Made by a program: the position numbers and the translations under genes. A stretch of 64,000 nucleotides of DNA. Origin: Roseburia_C sp031555935. Its GTDB lineage: Bacteria > Bacillota > Clostridia > Lachnospirales > Lachnospiraceae. Below are positions 26,721 to 36,265 of the stretch, in pieces. The number at the start of each line of letters is the position of its first letter. Position 1 is the first letter of the stretch. Below the pieces are notes generated by a model. It saw only the letters and a list, made by a program, of their open reading frames with translations, searched no databases and was not told the origin of the DNA. The DNA lies in assembly GCA_031555935.1 (NCBI GenBank), contig JAVBTX010000035.1:9495-73494 (forward strand). The letters are read 5' to 3'.

Positions 26721-29700
26721 TTATTTAACAATTACCTTAGCTACCTTGCTTGTCACCGAGGTCTTTTTGGTGACCGCAGTGCTATCGGTATTGGTAACAA
26801 CACAGCGATAGTATGTGGTTCCTTTTTTCTTGGTTGAAACACTATAGCTTGCTTTTTTCGCGGCACTGCCAGCAATGTTTTTAAAGCCGCTGTTTTGCTT
26901 GGTGCTGCTTTGCCATTGGTAAGTAAGTTTTCCCGGGCTTGCCTTGGCACTAATCTTCAAGGTGTATTTGGCGTTCCGTTTCAATTTTCCGCCAGGAGCT
27001 TTTGGCTGGGCCTTGATGCTTGGTTTGACCGCGGCAGTTCGTTTCCAATTAGCGGTAACAGTTACCGCACTGGTTTTCATCGTAAATGTAGTAGTTGCGT
27101 TTGTCCGCTTGGCCAGAGTTACGCCGCCAGCATTAACGGTCCAGCCGGTAAAGGTGTAGCCACTGCGTTTTCCCGCTTTGATGGTTACCGTTGCACCCTG
27201 TGCATACGTTCCGGCGCCAGAGCTTGAACCGGCGTAGCCACCTTTTACCGTGACAGTACGAGTAGTAGTCGTATCGCTTTTGGCATCTGTCCGTACGGAT
27301 AGGGACGAGCTGGCGGAGGAAACTTTATGGGTGGTTGTTTCTTTCAGTCGAGCATAAAAATAGTAGTTTGTATCTGGCGACAGACCGGAAAATACCGGGC
27401 TATCCTGCCATGCACCGCTGCCACGGCGATATTCTGCACCAGAAATTGTTTTCAACGTGACGCTGGTACTAGTCTTGCTTGCTAGTGTCGGTGCCGAAGG
27501 CGCTGCTTGGTATTCTTTGACGGCATCGGTGTATGTGGCGGTTACCGTCACATCTTTGGCTGGCATCACAAAGGTAGTCACAGCACTATATGTGTCTTTA
27601 AAAGAGACCCCAGAGGATGACGTCCACCGGTTGAAACGTTTACCCGCTGGCGGAGCAGCGGCGGTAATCGTGACGGTGGCAGTGTAGGTAGCCGTTTTCG
27701 AACTGGCAGTGCCGTCATTTACGGTGATGGTGTAGTTGATATCTTCATAGATTGCTTCAATGGTCACCGCTCTGGCGGGCATGATAAAGGTGGTGCTTTT
27801 ATTGTTTTTATCGGCAAACACGATATCCGCGCCATCGGCACTCCATTCCTTGAATTGCTTACCAGCGGCTGCGGTGCTTGCGGTAATCGTGACCGTATCC
27901 CCTTCTCGCCAAGAGGTGCTGCCTGAGGCTTTTACATATGTAACCTTATAGTAAGGAATCTGCTCATACGTTGCTGTTACGGTAAAGCTTTTCGCAGGCA
28001 TCACAAAGGTGGTCTGGGCACTGTTTTTATCTGTAAACGTGACATCCGTAGATACCCATTCTTTAAAACGATAGTTTGTAAGGGCGGTTGGGGCCGTAAT
28101 CGTGACCGTATCACCTTTGGCGTGGCAGCCACCGCCAGTTCCGGTATTGCTTGTGCCGCCGTAGTCATTTTTCAGCTCAACAATGTACACCGAAGCCTGT
28201 CTGCGCGGCATCGGGTAGCCCTCGTTTTGGTCACTTGCAATCTGCCAAATAGCATCAAAATCAAAGTTTGTAAAGGACGCTTGCTGTTTCATTTGGGCTG
28301 TTGATAAGCCAGTGGCAGAGCCGGTTCCAATCCCAATGCCCATTCTGAGGGCTGGGGTAAACTGATAGCCATTCAATGTCTGGCTGCTTTCATTATTCCA
28401 AAAAGTATTTGTTATGGTGGCGGTTGAAGCAACATTTCCAGCAACGCCGCCTAAGGTGGTGCCGGAAGAAAGACTTCCAGTGCTATAGCAATTGTCAACA
28501 CTGCCTTTATTGAAGTTGTTACCAACAACGCCTCCGGCATTGACATCATTTCCCACCGCATCGGCGGTTACGTTTCCGCGGTTATAACAATCGTTTATTT
28601 TGCCCGAATTGTAGCCGGCAACCCCACCGACATCATGCTTATAAGAAGATGATGTGAGAAGTATATCACCGGTATTGTAGGAGGCGGTAATACTGCCGTC
28701 ACTATTGTTTATACCGACAACTCCGCCAGCCGAACTGTTATAAGCACTTTCAGTCGCATTTACCTTGCCCGTATTACCACACTGGGAAATGGTACTGCCG
28801 CTGTTGTAGCCGATAACGCCGCCGGCATTGTGCTGAGCTAAAGTAGCAACTACCTCCCCGGCATTATGACAATTGAAGATGCGTGATGAAGAGGCATAAC
28901 CGATAATTCCGCCGGTATATCCATAGGTTGCACTAGCGGTTGAACCATCACTGTTATATCCCACCTTTGCCTCACTGTAGCAATCAACAACTTCCGATGA
29001 ACTTCCCACTTCTCCGGCAATTCCACCCACATACATCTTGTTGTTATTACCGGCACTTCCTTCGGCCCAAATCTGCCCAGTAACGTAGCAATTGCTAATC
29101 GCACCGGAACCATAACCGAGCAATCCACCAGCATTAATATTTGTGCTGGTGGTATTGAAAATACAGGCGTTTTCAATTCCGACATTTCGAATGTTAGCAT
29201 TATACGTATAACCAAACAGTCCATTGTAACCGCTGGTACTAACGACTTCCATTCCGGTAATCACATGTCCTTGACCGTCAAAAGTGCCGCTGAAATAGTT
29301 TGAGTTTTCGGATTTATCACCAATTGGTGTCCAATCTATTCCAGTTAGGTCAATGTCTGCGGTTAGATGATAGGTGCCATCCAGTCCATTTTTGATATTC
29401 TCTAATTCCGCTCTGGTAGCAATTGGAATGGAACCTTCCACCGGCGGCGCAAAATCAGTGACAAGGAATTTTCGACTTGGCACTGGCGCAGGCGTAGTTG
29501 GGGTATAGGTCATACTGGGATAAAATACTCGTAACACTGGATAGCCGTCATTTGCTCCATTTTGGAAGCCCCAGGTCTGGGTCAGATTGAAAATATTTGC
29601 AAAGGCGGTTTCTTGTTTCATTTGTGCTGCGGTCAGTGGCGTAGTGTTATCTTCACCCGAGCCAACGCCCTTTTTATTTTCCAGCGCAATCGTGTCATTG

Positions 29701-32393
29701 CTTCTTGTCTGATTCGCATCGCTATTCCAAAAACAGTCCTTCGTAAAACTGCCTGCTACGGCAAGACCGATAATACCACCTGCATTTGGTGCTGCGGCAA
29801 CACTCCCGGTACTGTAGCATCTGCGGACGCTGCTTTCGGCAGAGTTTTTTCCGACAATGCCGCCAGCGTAGCCATTCTTGTTGTTATTATTCATGGCTGA
29901 AATATCTCCGGTGTTGTAGCAGTCGCTCACCGCTTGCTGTTTGGTATTGCCGCCGATTCCACCGGCAAAAACTTCGGTATATGTGTTGCTGGAAGTCAAC
30001 AAGGCCGAGATGTTTCCGGTGTTATAGCAGTTTGTGGTGTTACTTATGGAAAAAGCCCAAGCAATATAGCTGTAACCGATAATGCCACCAGCGCCAATGT
30101 ATTCTCCGCCCGAGGAAGATGCCAGCACATCACCCGTGTTGCTGCAATTGCTGATGTTTTCATTGCTGCTAAGCCAAGCAACAATTCCACTAGCAACAGA
30201 ATTGTATGAGCCAGTAGCAGTTATGGTGCCATCGTTGTGGCAATTACTGATATTTTGACCTTTATACGCTTGACCGATAATACCACCAACATAAGCATCG
30301 CCGTTTTTGTCGTTTCCTGTTACTGTCGCAGCGTTGTAACAATCGCTAACATTAATCCAAGGAGCACCATCACTTTCGCTATAACCAATGATTCCGCCAA
30401 CCCCGACTTTATAGGATGTGGCGGTTATTTCTCCGGTGACATAGCAATTGCTGATCGTAACCGTCCCTCGGTAATTCCTTCCGACCAATCCACCAGTATG
30501 GACATAAGAAGAACTCATATATGGACCGGTGACGTTGATATAGACGTTCTCCAGTCCGAGATTCTTGATGGTTGCGGTACCGGCGATTTCGCCAAACAAC
30601 CCAGCCGATTCATACGCCCCAGCAACTTCAACATTATGAATTGCGTATCCTTGCCCGTCAAACGTTCCGGTAAATCGATTACTGGCATTTCCAATTGGCT
30701 CCCAGTCGATACCAATTAAGTTAATATTGGCGGTCAGGTGGTAATCCCGTGACAGCGGCAGTACCGTTCCAATTAGCTTTAATTCCTCGACGCTGCCAAT
30801 CGGAATTGACCCTTCTTTGGGTGCTTCGATTGGCGCAAGGAAGCTTCTACTTGGCTCAGGTGCTGACACCGTCGGGGTGTAACTCCAGCCCGGATAGCAG
30901 GCTTGCAGAATCGGATAGCCATCGTTTTCACCGCTTTTATAGCCCCATGTCTTGGTAAAGTCAAAGACTGGAAAAGAGGTTTCGGCCTTCATCTGAGCCG
31001 TGGTCATAGCAGTTGTATTGCCACCGTTGCCTTCGGCAATGTCTTTCGTGGCACTGCCGCTTTGCCAAAAGCTGTTGCGGATTACACCGCCCGATATTGC
31101 CAGGCCGACGACGGCACCCGGCTTTGCACCGGAAATGCTGCCGACGTTGTAGCATCTTCTGACACTGCTTTTCGCCGAGTTCCTTCCGACAATACCGCCG
31201 GCATAGCCGTTTGTATTATTCGAGTTGGTTGACGAGACAGAGCCGATATTATAGCAGTCACTTAAAACTTGTTCATGAGTTCTGCCGCCAATACCGCCGG
31301 CAAAAATCTCAGTTTCGGTATTTGCCGTGGTTACCTTGGCGATTATATTGCCAGCATTGTAACAAGCGATGGTGGTACTCATATCATCATTGGTGGCGTT
31401 AAAGCCGATTATGCCGCCCGCACCGACATACTCAGTATCACCAAGTTCATCCGAAGCGATGGCACTGACATTACCGGTATTCCCACAATTGCTGAGAACA
31501 TCATTACTAGAAAGCCAAGAGACAATTCCGCCAGCAGTACAAAAACCGGTTGAATTGGCATTGATTTCACCGATATTGTAGCAATTGCTGATGGTTTTGG
31601 CGTCTTCGGAACGGCCAATTATACCGCCGGCATAGGCTGCCCCCGCTTCTATCACAGGGGCATCTAACATCCCGCTAAAGGTATCACTGCTTGCCGTCAA
31701 AGTAGCCGTATTATAACAGTCCTTGACCGTGAGCTGCCCGGAGGGATTGATGGCGGAAGACACCCCAACGATTCCTCCGGTACGGATATTGGTGCCGGTG
31801 CCCGTAATTTGTCCGGTAACATAGCAGTTACTAATATCTACATAGCCCCGAGTGTTACGACCAAGTAACCCGCCGATGTAAGCATAAGTTGCAACAGTAA
31901 CATTGATGTTTACATTTTCCAGCCCAAGGTTTTTAATGACCGGTTTGTCTTTGTTGGTTAGTCCAAATAATCCGGTATTTTCATAGTCACCAGTAATGGT
32001 CATGTTACGAATCACGTAACCTTGCCCATCAAATGTACCAGTAAAGTCATTGATTGGTTCCCAGTTGATACCGCCCAAATCAATATTGGCGGTCAGGTGA
32101 TAATTATCATTTAGGTAGTACTCGCTGCCGATTTTCTGCAACTCCGCTGCCGTGGCAATCGGTCGCGAGCTGCTCACTGGCGCTTCAATCGCGGCAAGGA
32201 ACTTGCCGTTATGGCCGTAGCTATTCCCAGCGAGTGCGGTCTGCACGGCTGGCGGTGGTTGCGGTGTTGTCGCTGCTTGCACCTGGGTAGTTAACCCTAG
32301 GTTTGGCAGTAGGTCAAAGAGCAAGACGAGAGCGAGTGCTATCGCGATGATTCGTTTTGCAATATGTAATGCTTTACGCTTGGCGTTATGCAT
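26721..32393 (-). CDS. Giant secreted GLUG-repeat surface protein, module B
   Basis: 1890 residues, collinear paralogue of the module A giant. Signal peptide about 1-40 (ending VQAAT), three GLUG superblocks, three B repeats (e.g. YRFKEWVSTDVTFTDKN), an Fn3-like segment, a further B repeat (YTFTGWTVNAGGV) and the Lys-rich Ig-like C-terminal domain. The last roughly 250 residues are almost identical to module A at DNA level, while the GLUG blocks are clearly diverged. No LPXTG. AGGAGG lies 7 nt before the ATG. Only about 60 nt separate it from the upstream RCC1 gene; probably one operon. Likely extracellular scaffold or adhesin (inference). Confidence 0.88.
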   Translation of the reverse strand: MHNAKRKALHIAKRIIAIALALVLLFDLLPNLGLTTQVQAATTPQPPPAVQTALAGNSYGHNGKFLAAIEAPVSSSRPIATAAELQKIGSEYYLNDNYHLTANIDLGGINWEPINDFTGTFDGQGYVIRNMTITGDYENTGLFGLTNKDKPVIKNLGLENVNINVTVATYAYIGGLLGRNTRGYVDISNCYVTGQITGTGTNIRTGGIVGVSSAINPSGQLTVKDCYNTATLTASSDTFSGMLDAPVIEAGAAYAGGIIGRSEDAKTISNCYNIGEINANSTGFCTAGGIVSWLSSNDVLSNCGNTGNVSAIASDELGDTEYVGAGGIIGFNATNDDMSTTIACYNAGNIIAKVTTANTETEIFAGGIGGRTHEQVLSDCYNIGSVSSTNSNNTNGYAGGIVGRNSAKSSVRRCYNVGSISGAKPGAVVGLAISGGVIRNSFWQSGSATKDIAEGNGGNTTAMTTAQMKAETSFPVFDFTKTWGYKSGENDGYPILQACYPGWSYTPTVSAPEPSRSFLAPIEAPKEGSIPIGSVEELKLIGTVLPLSRDYHLTANINLIGIDWEPIGNASNRFTGTFDGQGYAIHNVEVAGAYESAGLFGEIAGTATIKNLGLENVYINVTGPYMSSSYVHTGGLVGRNYRGTVTISNCYVTGEITATSYKVGVGGIIGYSESDGAPWINVSDCYNAATVTGNDKNGDAYVGGIIGQAYKGQNISNCHNDGTITATGSYNSVASGIVAWLSSNENISNCSNTGDVLASSSGGEYIGAGGIIGYSYIAWAFSISNTTNCYNTGNISALLTSSNTYTEVFAGGIGGNTKQQAVSDCYNTGDISAMNNNNKNGYAGGIVGKNSAESSVRRCYSTGSVAAAPNAGGIIGLAVAGSFTKDCFWNSDANQTRSNDTIALENKKGVGSGEDNTTPLTAAQMKQETAFANIFNLTQTWGFQNGANDGYPVLRVFYPSMTYTPTTPAPVPSRKFLVTDFAPPVEGSIPIATRAELENIKNGLDGTYHLTADIDLTGIDWTPIGDKSENSNYFSGTFDGQGHVITGMEVVSTSGYNGLFGYTYNANIRNVGIENACIFNTTSTNINAGGLLGYGSGAISNCYVTGQIWAEGSAGNNNKMYVGGIAGEVGSSSEVVDCYSEAKVGYNSDGSTASATYGYTGGIIGYASSSRIFNCHNAGEVVATLAQHNAGGVIGYNSGSTISQCGNTGKVNATESAYNSSAGGVVGINNSDGSITASYNTGDILLTSSSYKHDVGGVAGYNSGKINDCYNRGNVTADAVGNDVNAGGVVGNNFNKGSVDNCYSTGSLSSGTTLGGVAGNVASTATITNTFWNNESSQTLNGYQFTPALRMGIGIGTGSATGLSTAQMKQQASFTNFDFDAIWQIASDQNEGYPMPRRQASVYIVELKNDYGGTSNTGTGGGCHAKGDTVTITAPTALTNYRFKEWVSTDVTFTDKNSAQTTFVMPAKSFTVTATYEQIPYYKVTYVKASGSTSWREGDTVTITASTAAAGKQFKEWSADGADIVFADKNNKSTTFIMPARAVTIEAIYEDINYTITVNDGTASSKTATYTATVTITAAAPPAGKRFNRWTSSSGVSFKDTYSAVTTFVMPAKDVTVTATYTDAVKEYQAAPSAPTLASKTSTSVTLKTISGAEYRRGSGAWQDSPVFSGLSPDTNYYFYARLKETTTHKVSSASSSLSVRTDAKSDTTTTRTVTVKGGYAGSSSGAGTYAQGATVTIKAGKRSGYTFTGWTVNAGGVTLAKRTNATTTFTMKTSAVTVTANWKRTAAVKPSIKAQPKAPGGKLKRNAKYTLKISAKASPGKLTYQWQSSTKQNSGFKNIAGSAAKKASYSVSTKKKGTTYYRCVVTNTDSTAVTKKTSVTSKVAKVIVK

Positions 32394-32455
32394 AATGTTT
32401 CCTCCTGAAATATTTTGCGGGATGAAGTGGTTTAAATTACAACCAACCTATGTTT

Positions 32456-35400
32456 TTACTTTACCGTTATCTTCACAGTCTTACTTGTTGCAGTTGCGGT
32501 TGTCTTTGTAGCACCTGTATCAGTGTTAGTTATGACACAATAATAATAGGTAGTTCCTTTTTTGCTGGTTGGAACTTTATAGCTAGCTTTTTTCGCAGCG
32601 GAACCAGAAATCTTCTTGAAGCCGCTACTTTTCTTGCTGCTCTTGTACCATTGATAGCTCAGCTTGCCCGGGCTTGCTTTGGCGGTGACACTTAGCGTAT
32701 ATTTGGCATTCTTTTTGACATTCTTTGCCTTTGGTTGTTTTTTGATGGAAGGTTTGGTGGCAGCAGCTCTTTTTACGGTTACCGATACGGTTTTTGAGGT
32801 GGTCGATGTCTTGGCTTTTCCTATGGTGTTTGTTACTACGCAATAGTACCAAGTTGTGCCAAGCTTGCTGGTTGGAGCTTGATAGCTTGCTTTCTGGGCA
32901 GCAGAACCAGAGATTTTTTTGAAACCGCTGCTTTTTTTGCTGCTTTGGTACCATTGATAACTTAGCTTGCCGGAGGTTGCTTTGGCCGTCACCGCTAATT
33001 TATATTTTGCGTTCTTTGCCACGCTCTTTGATGTTGGCTGTTTGCTGATCGACGGTTTAGCGGCAGTATTTTCTTCCGCCGCACTATTGGTACCTTTCTT
33101 CCAGTTAGCCGTAACGGTTACGTCTTTGTTTGGCATAATAAAGCTGGCGTTTGAACTGTTGGCGTTAGTAATGGTGATACCACCAGCATTGACCGTCCAG
33201 CCGTTAAAAGTATAACCGGAACGGGTTCCGGAATTGATATAAACCACGGTACTTTGAATATAGTTGCCCGCGCCGGTGGTGGTCGCATAACTTCCATTTA
33301 CAGTCACCTTATGAGGGGTGGCAACTGGTGTTAGATTGTAATTGTTGTAAGTTGAATCTGCATAAGCCGTGTTATAAGCGGCAACATTGGCCGGTACTGT
33401 TAGCTTTCCGGCGAAGTTAGTATAGCCAGGTGCGGTTATGCCAACATCATATGTACCAGATGGCAGATAAAACATCGTTTCAGGCCAGCTTTCTGACGTT
33501 GGGGCTTTGGCTACCCCATTGATGGTCATGGTCGTATTGCCGATTCGCGAACGATAGCCATATTCATCGGCGCTTCCATATGCAACCATGGTCATAACGT
33601 ATAATATCTGCGCACCGCCGGTTGGTGAATTGCCGGTATAGCTGACGTTGCAGCGAGCTTTATGAAATATAATGGAACCAGTGCCGGTGATGACACCATT
33701 GTTAATAATGTCGTCCGAGTAAAAAAATCCAGCGGAATTGCCTGTGTTGTTCAGATAAATCGTGCCGTCGTTTTCAACAATTTGTCGATTGTCAATGCCG
33801 CTGTATTGGTCAATCCCAATCCCAATTGTTCCGGCAGTATTATTCAGGTTGATAACACCATCTGCAAGGTTATGAATTTTGGCAACGGCTGGCTTGGAAA
33901 TATCGTATGCAGAGGTTTCGTAGTTATAATAGGTATTATTTCCTCCTTCAAGACCAATACCGGCAATAATACTTTCTGACAGTTCTAAATTGCCGTCATT
34001 ACTTTGTGGTGCGATGTTAATGACCCCACTGTTGTAAAGCGTCACGTCTTCGTAAAGACGCATAATCCCATAGCGGCCGCCGCCGTCATGCTGGTTACGG
34101 GAACCTTTAATATCAATCAGACCTTCATTTTCAAATTGGACCCAGTAACGAATGTCCATTCCCGCAAATGAATCACAGGTGGCACTGTTATTCAAAACAA
34201 TAGTACCTTTGTTAATAAAACCGTGTTCCTCTTGAGTCGGGTCTCCCTGCGTCGAACCTGATGATTCGCCGGAGATTTCAAATTCCCCATTGTCGTTTAT
34301 TTCAATGCGTCCTTCGTTGGTAAAATAGTGATAATATTTAGGTGCCATACCAGTCTCTGGATCAGCATTGTCATAGTCATAGGAAGAGTAGGATTCACCG
34401 GTAAGGTTAAACCGTCCATCATTTACAATAATACGACCAGTATTATAGATATGGATATCGTCATTATAGGCACGGAGATATGAATCGGCATTGTTCACCA
34501 AAATATCGCCGCGAACCAATAACATTCTGATATCTTCATTAACAGAACCGTGGGAATAAGAAGAACTCGTAAGATTTCCACCCCGTAAATCCACGGTTCC
34601 ACCCTCGCGCACATCCAGCGGTCCGCCCATTAGTTCCAGCCCGGAAGCAGAATAGCCGACCTTGTTTAGGGTGATTTTACCGCCGTTTTCAACGATTATT
34701 GCTGCGTCCAAGTCCTCGGTACGGTGGTCACGACCGATATTAAGGTTTTGATCGGTTAGAATTAAATGCCCGCCGTCATTGATGATAATTACATTGTTAC
34801 TTTTTAGCCAAGTAGAATATGTCGCACCGGTAATGGCTTTTGAGAGTGTTATTTCCGATGAAATCTCAATTACCTGATTCGAAACAGTTGTTGCAGTATA
34901 CTCACTATTGCTTAAAGCTGGAAGTAATTCTGAAACGTCCTCAATTGGTCGTGGTAGGGTGATATTCACGGGTTCAGATTTATTTGTTGTTGTACCATCG
35001 CCGATTTGTCCATTGTAATTGTAACCCCATGCCCACAGCGAATTATTTTCTTTGAGGACAAGGCTATGATTTTCACCCGCCTGAACCTGCGCTACATCCG
35101 ACATGATTAAGGTAGGAGTTAGGGCAAAATCATCGGTGGTAGGGATGCCCAATTGACCATAATTATTTCTTCCCCAGCCCCAAAGCTGACCATTTTCAAG
35201 CAAAGCCAGCGCATGACCATTACCGGCTGTTATCTTTGCTACACTACTAACGCCCACTACCTGCGCCGGTATGGTACAATCATCTCTTGTGCCATCACCG
35301 AGTGCACCATTCCAATTGTCCCCCCATGCCCATAGCGTACCATTTTCCATCACAGCATATGACGTTTGTTCTGTTACAGCAATGGATGTTACCTTTTGAC

Positions 35401-36109
35401 CAGCGGTAACGAGTAGCTGTTTGGGACTGAGAACATCATCAGTTGTGCCATCGCCAATCTGTCCGGCATCGTTACGGCCCCAAGCCCACAAAGTATCATC
35501 ATTTTTAATGGCTAACACATGTCCCCAACTACTTGCTTGAACGTCTTTTACATCATCCATAACATGGACAAGCTCCCCACTGTTATTGGTGGTATCGTCA
35601 CCTAATTGACCGTGGCTGTTCTCACCGGCGGCCCATAAGCTACCATCCGTTTTTAAAAACATGGTGTAGTTTCCACCCGCCGAAACATAGGCAACGTCTT
35701 CCATAACCTGTTCCGGTACATCCGGATAGGTGTCACTTGTTTCCTTGCCAAGCTGTCCGTATGTATTGTAGCCCCAAGCCCATAGTGTATGGTCCTTTTT
35801 TATGACAAAGTTCGTGCTCCCGCCCTGCGTTGCCCAAGCGGCGTCAGACAGCATGAACCGTCCAGGGGTGTGGCGCGTGGAAGCATCGCTGTATGCGAAA
35901 AAATTCTTCTGTTCGTCCCCCCATGAGAATACGGCACCGTCGCTTCTGATTGCGTAGGAGCTGTTTGCGCCAGCGATGATTTGCACCGGCGTTAGTTCAG
36001 GTTCTGCCGCATGAATCGGCAATGGTGCTGCCGGAACTAGTGACAGCACCATTGCCAGGGCGAGAATTAGCGCCCCGGCTCTTTTTACATTTCCAATCAT
36101 TTTTCCCAT
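32456..36109 (-). CDS. Secreted RCC1-propeller surface protein, module B
   Basis: 1217 residues. Signal peptide (about 1-35, ending PIHAAEP). Residues about 40-400 contain seven RCC1-type repeats (e.g. LWAWGYNTYGQLG, LWAWGRNDAGQIGDG, LWGWGRNNYGQLG), enough for one complete seven-bladed propeller. A beta-helix-like region rich in Asn/Gly/Ile follows (about 430-900), then a B repeat (YTFNGWTVNAGGI) and two Ig-like Lys-rich repeats (KLSYQWYQSSKKSSGF and KLSYQWYKSSKKSSGF) homologous to the tail of both GLUG proteins. ATGATG start; GGAGG is 6 nt from the second ATG. Its promoter has tandem operator repeats. Confidence 0.88.
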   Translation of the reverse strand: MGKMIGNVKRAGALILALAMVLSLVPAAPLPIHAAEPELTPVQIIAGANSSYAIRSDGAVFSWGDEQKNFFAYSDASTRHTPGRFMLSDAAWATQGGSTNFVIKKDHTLWAWGYNTYGQLGKETSDTYPDVPEQVMEDVAYVSAGGNYTMFLKTDGSLWAAGENSHGQLGDDTTNNSGELVHVMDDVKDVQASSWGHVLAIKNDDTLWAWGRNDAGQIGDGTTDDVLSPKQLLVTAGQKVTSIAVTEQTSYAVMENGTLWAWGDNWNGALGDGTRDDCTIPAQVVGVSSVAKITAGNGHALALLENGQLWGWGRNNYGQLGIPTTDDFALTPTLIMSDVAQVQAGENHSLVLKENNSLWAWGYNYNGQIGDGTTTNKSEPVNITLPRPIEDVSELLPALSNSEYTATTVSNQVIEISSEITLSKAITGATYSTWLKSNNVIIINDGGHLILTDQNLNIGRDHRTEDLDAAIIVENGGKITLNKVGYSASGLELMGGPLDVREGGTVDLRGGNLTSSSYSHGSVNEDIRMLLVRGDILVNNADSYLRAYNDDIHIYNTGRIIVNDGRFNLTGESYSSYDYDNADPETGMAPKYYHYFTNEGRIEINDNGEFEISGESSGSTQGDPTQEEHGFINKGTIVLNNSATCDSFAGMDIRYWVQFENEGLIDIKGSRNQHDGGGRYGIMRLYEDVTLYNSGVINIAPQSNDGNLELSESIIAGIGLEGGNNTYYNYETSAYDISKPAVAKIHNLADGVINLNNTAGTIGIGIDQYSGIDNRQIVENDGTIYLNNTGNSAGFFYSDDIINNGVITGTGSIIFHKARCNVSYTGNSPTGGAQILYVMTMVAYGSADEYGYRSRIGNTTMTINGVAKAPTSESWPETMFYLPSGTYDVGITAPGYTNFAGKLTVPANVAAYNTAYADSTYNNYNLTPVATPHKVTVNGSYATTTGAGNYIQSTVVYINSGTRSGYTFNGWTVNAGGITITNANSSNASFIMPNKDVTVTANWKKGTNSAAEENTAAKPSISKQPTSKSVAKNAKYKLAVTAKATSGKLSYQWYQSSKKSSGFKKISGSAAQKASYQAPTSKLGTTWYYCVVTNTIGKAKTSTTSKTVSVTVKRAAATKPSIKKQPKAKNVKKNAKYTLSVTAKASPGKLSYQWYKSSKKSSGFKKISGSAAKKASYKVPTSKKGTTYYYCVITNTDTGATKTTATATSKTVKITVK

Positions 36110-36140
36110 CATAATCCTCCATTTTTACATTTGATATTTA

Positions 36141-36204
36141 ATTTTAGCGAATCCCTTTCAAAAAAGTAAATGGACTATATTAAGAGAACATGGAGCATTT
36201 TCAT
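36141..36204 (-). promoter_or_regulatory. Promoter with tandem operator repeats, surface operon B
   Basis: Plus-strand repeats ATGGACTATATTAA (36170-36183) and ATGGAGCATTTTCA (36190-36203) are 20 bp apart. A minus-strand TAAAAT -10 lies at 36146-36141, 24 bp from the proximal repeat, with a weak -35 (TTACTT). Same geometry as 22509-22571. Confidence 0.6.
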
Positions 36205-36222
36205 CTGATGCAAAAAAGTCAT

Positions 36223-36252
36223 AAAAAAACAGCCCTATTACCTGGGCTGTTT
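36223..36252 (-). terminator. Terminator of the module B kinase gene
   Basis: Minus strand: AAACAGCCC / GGGCTGTTT 9-bp stem (36227-36235 / 36244-36252) followed by T7. Confidence 0.85.
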
Positions 36253-36265
36253 CAGACTGAGACAA

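Noticed and set aside
15314..32393. Regularly repeated short sequences in the GLUG genes, suggestive of a CRISPR array
   Set aside because: Repeats are imperfect, in frame and encode GLUG motifs; spacing follows protein periodicity.
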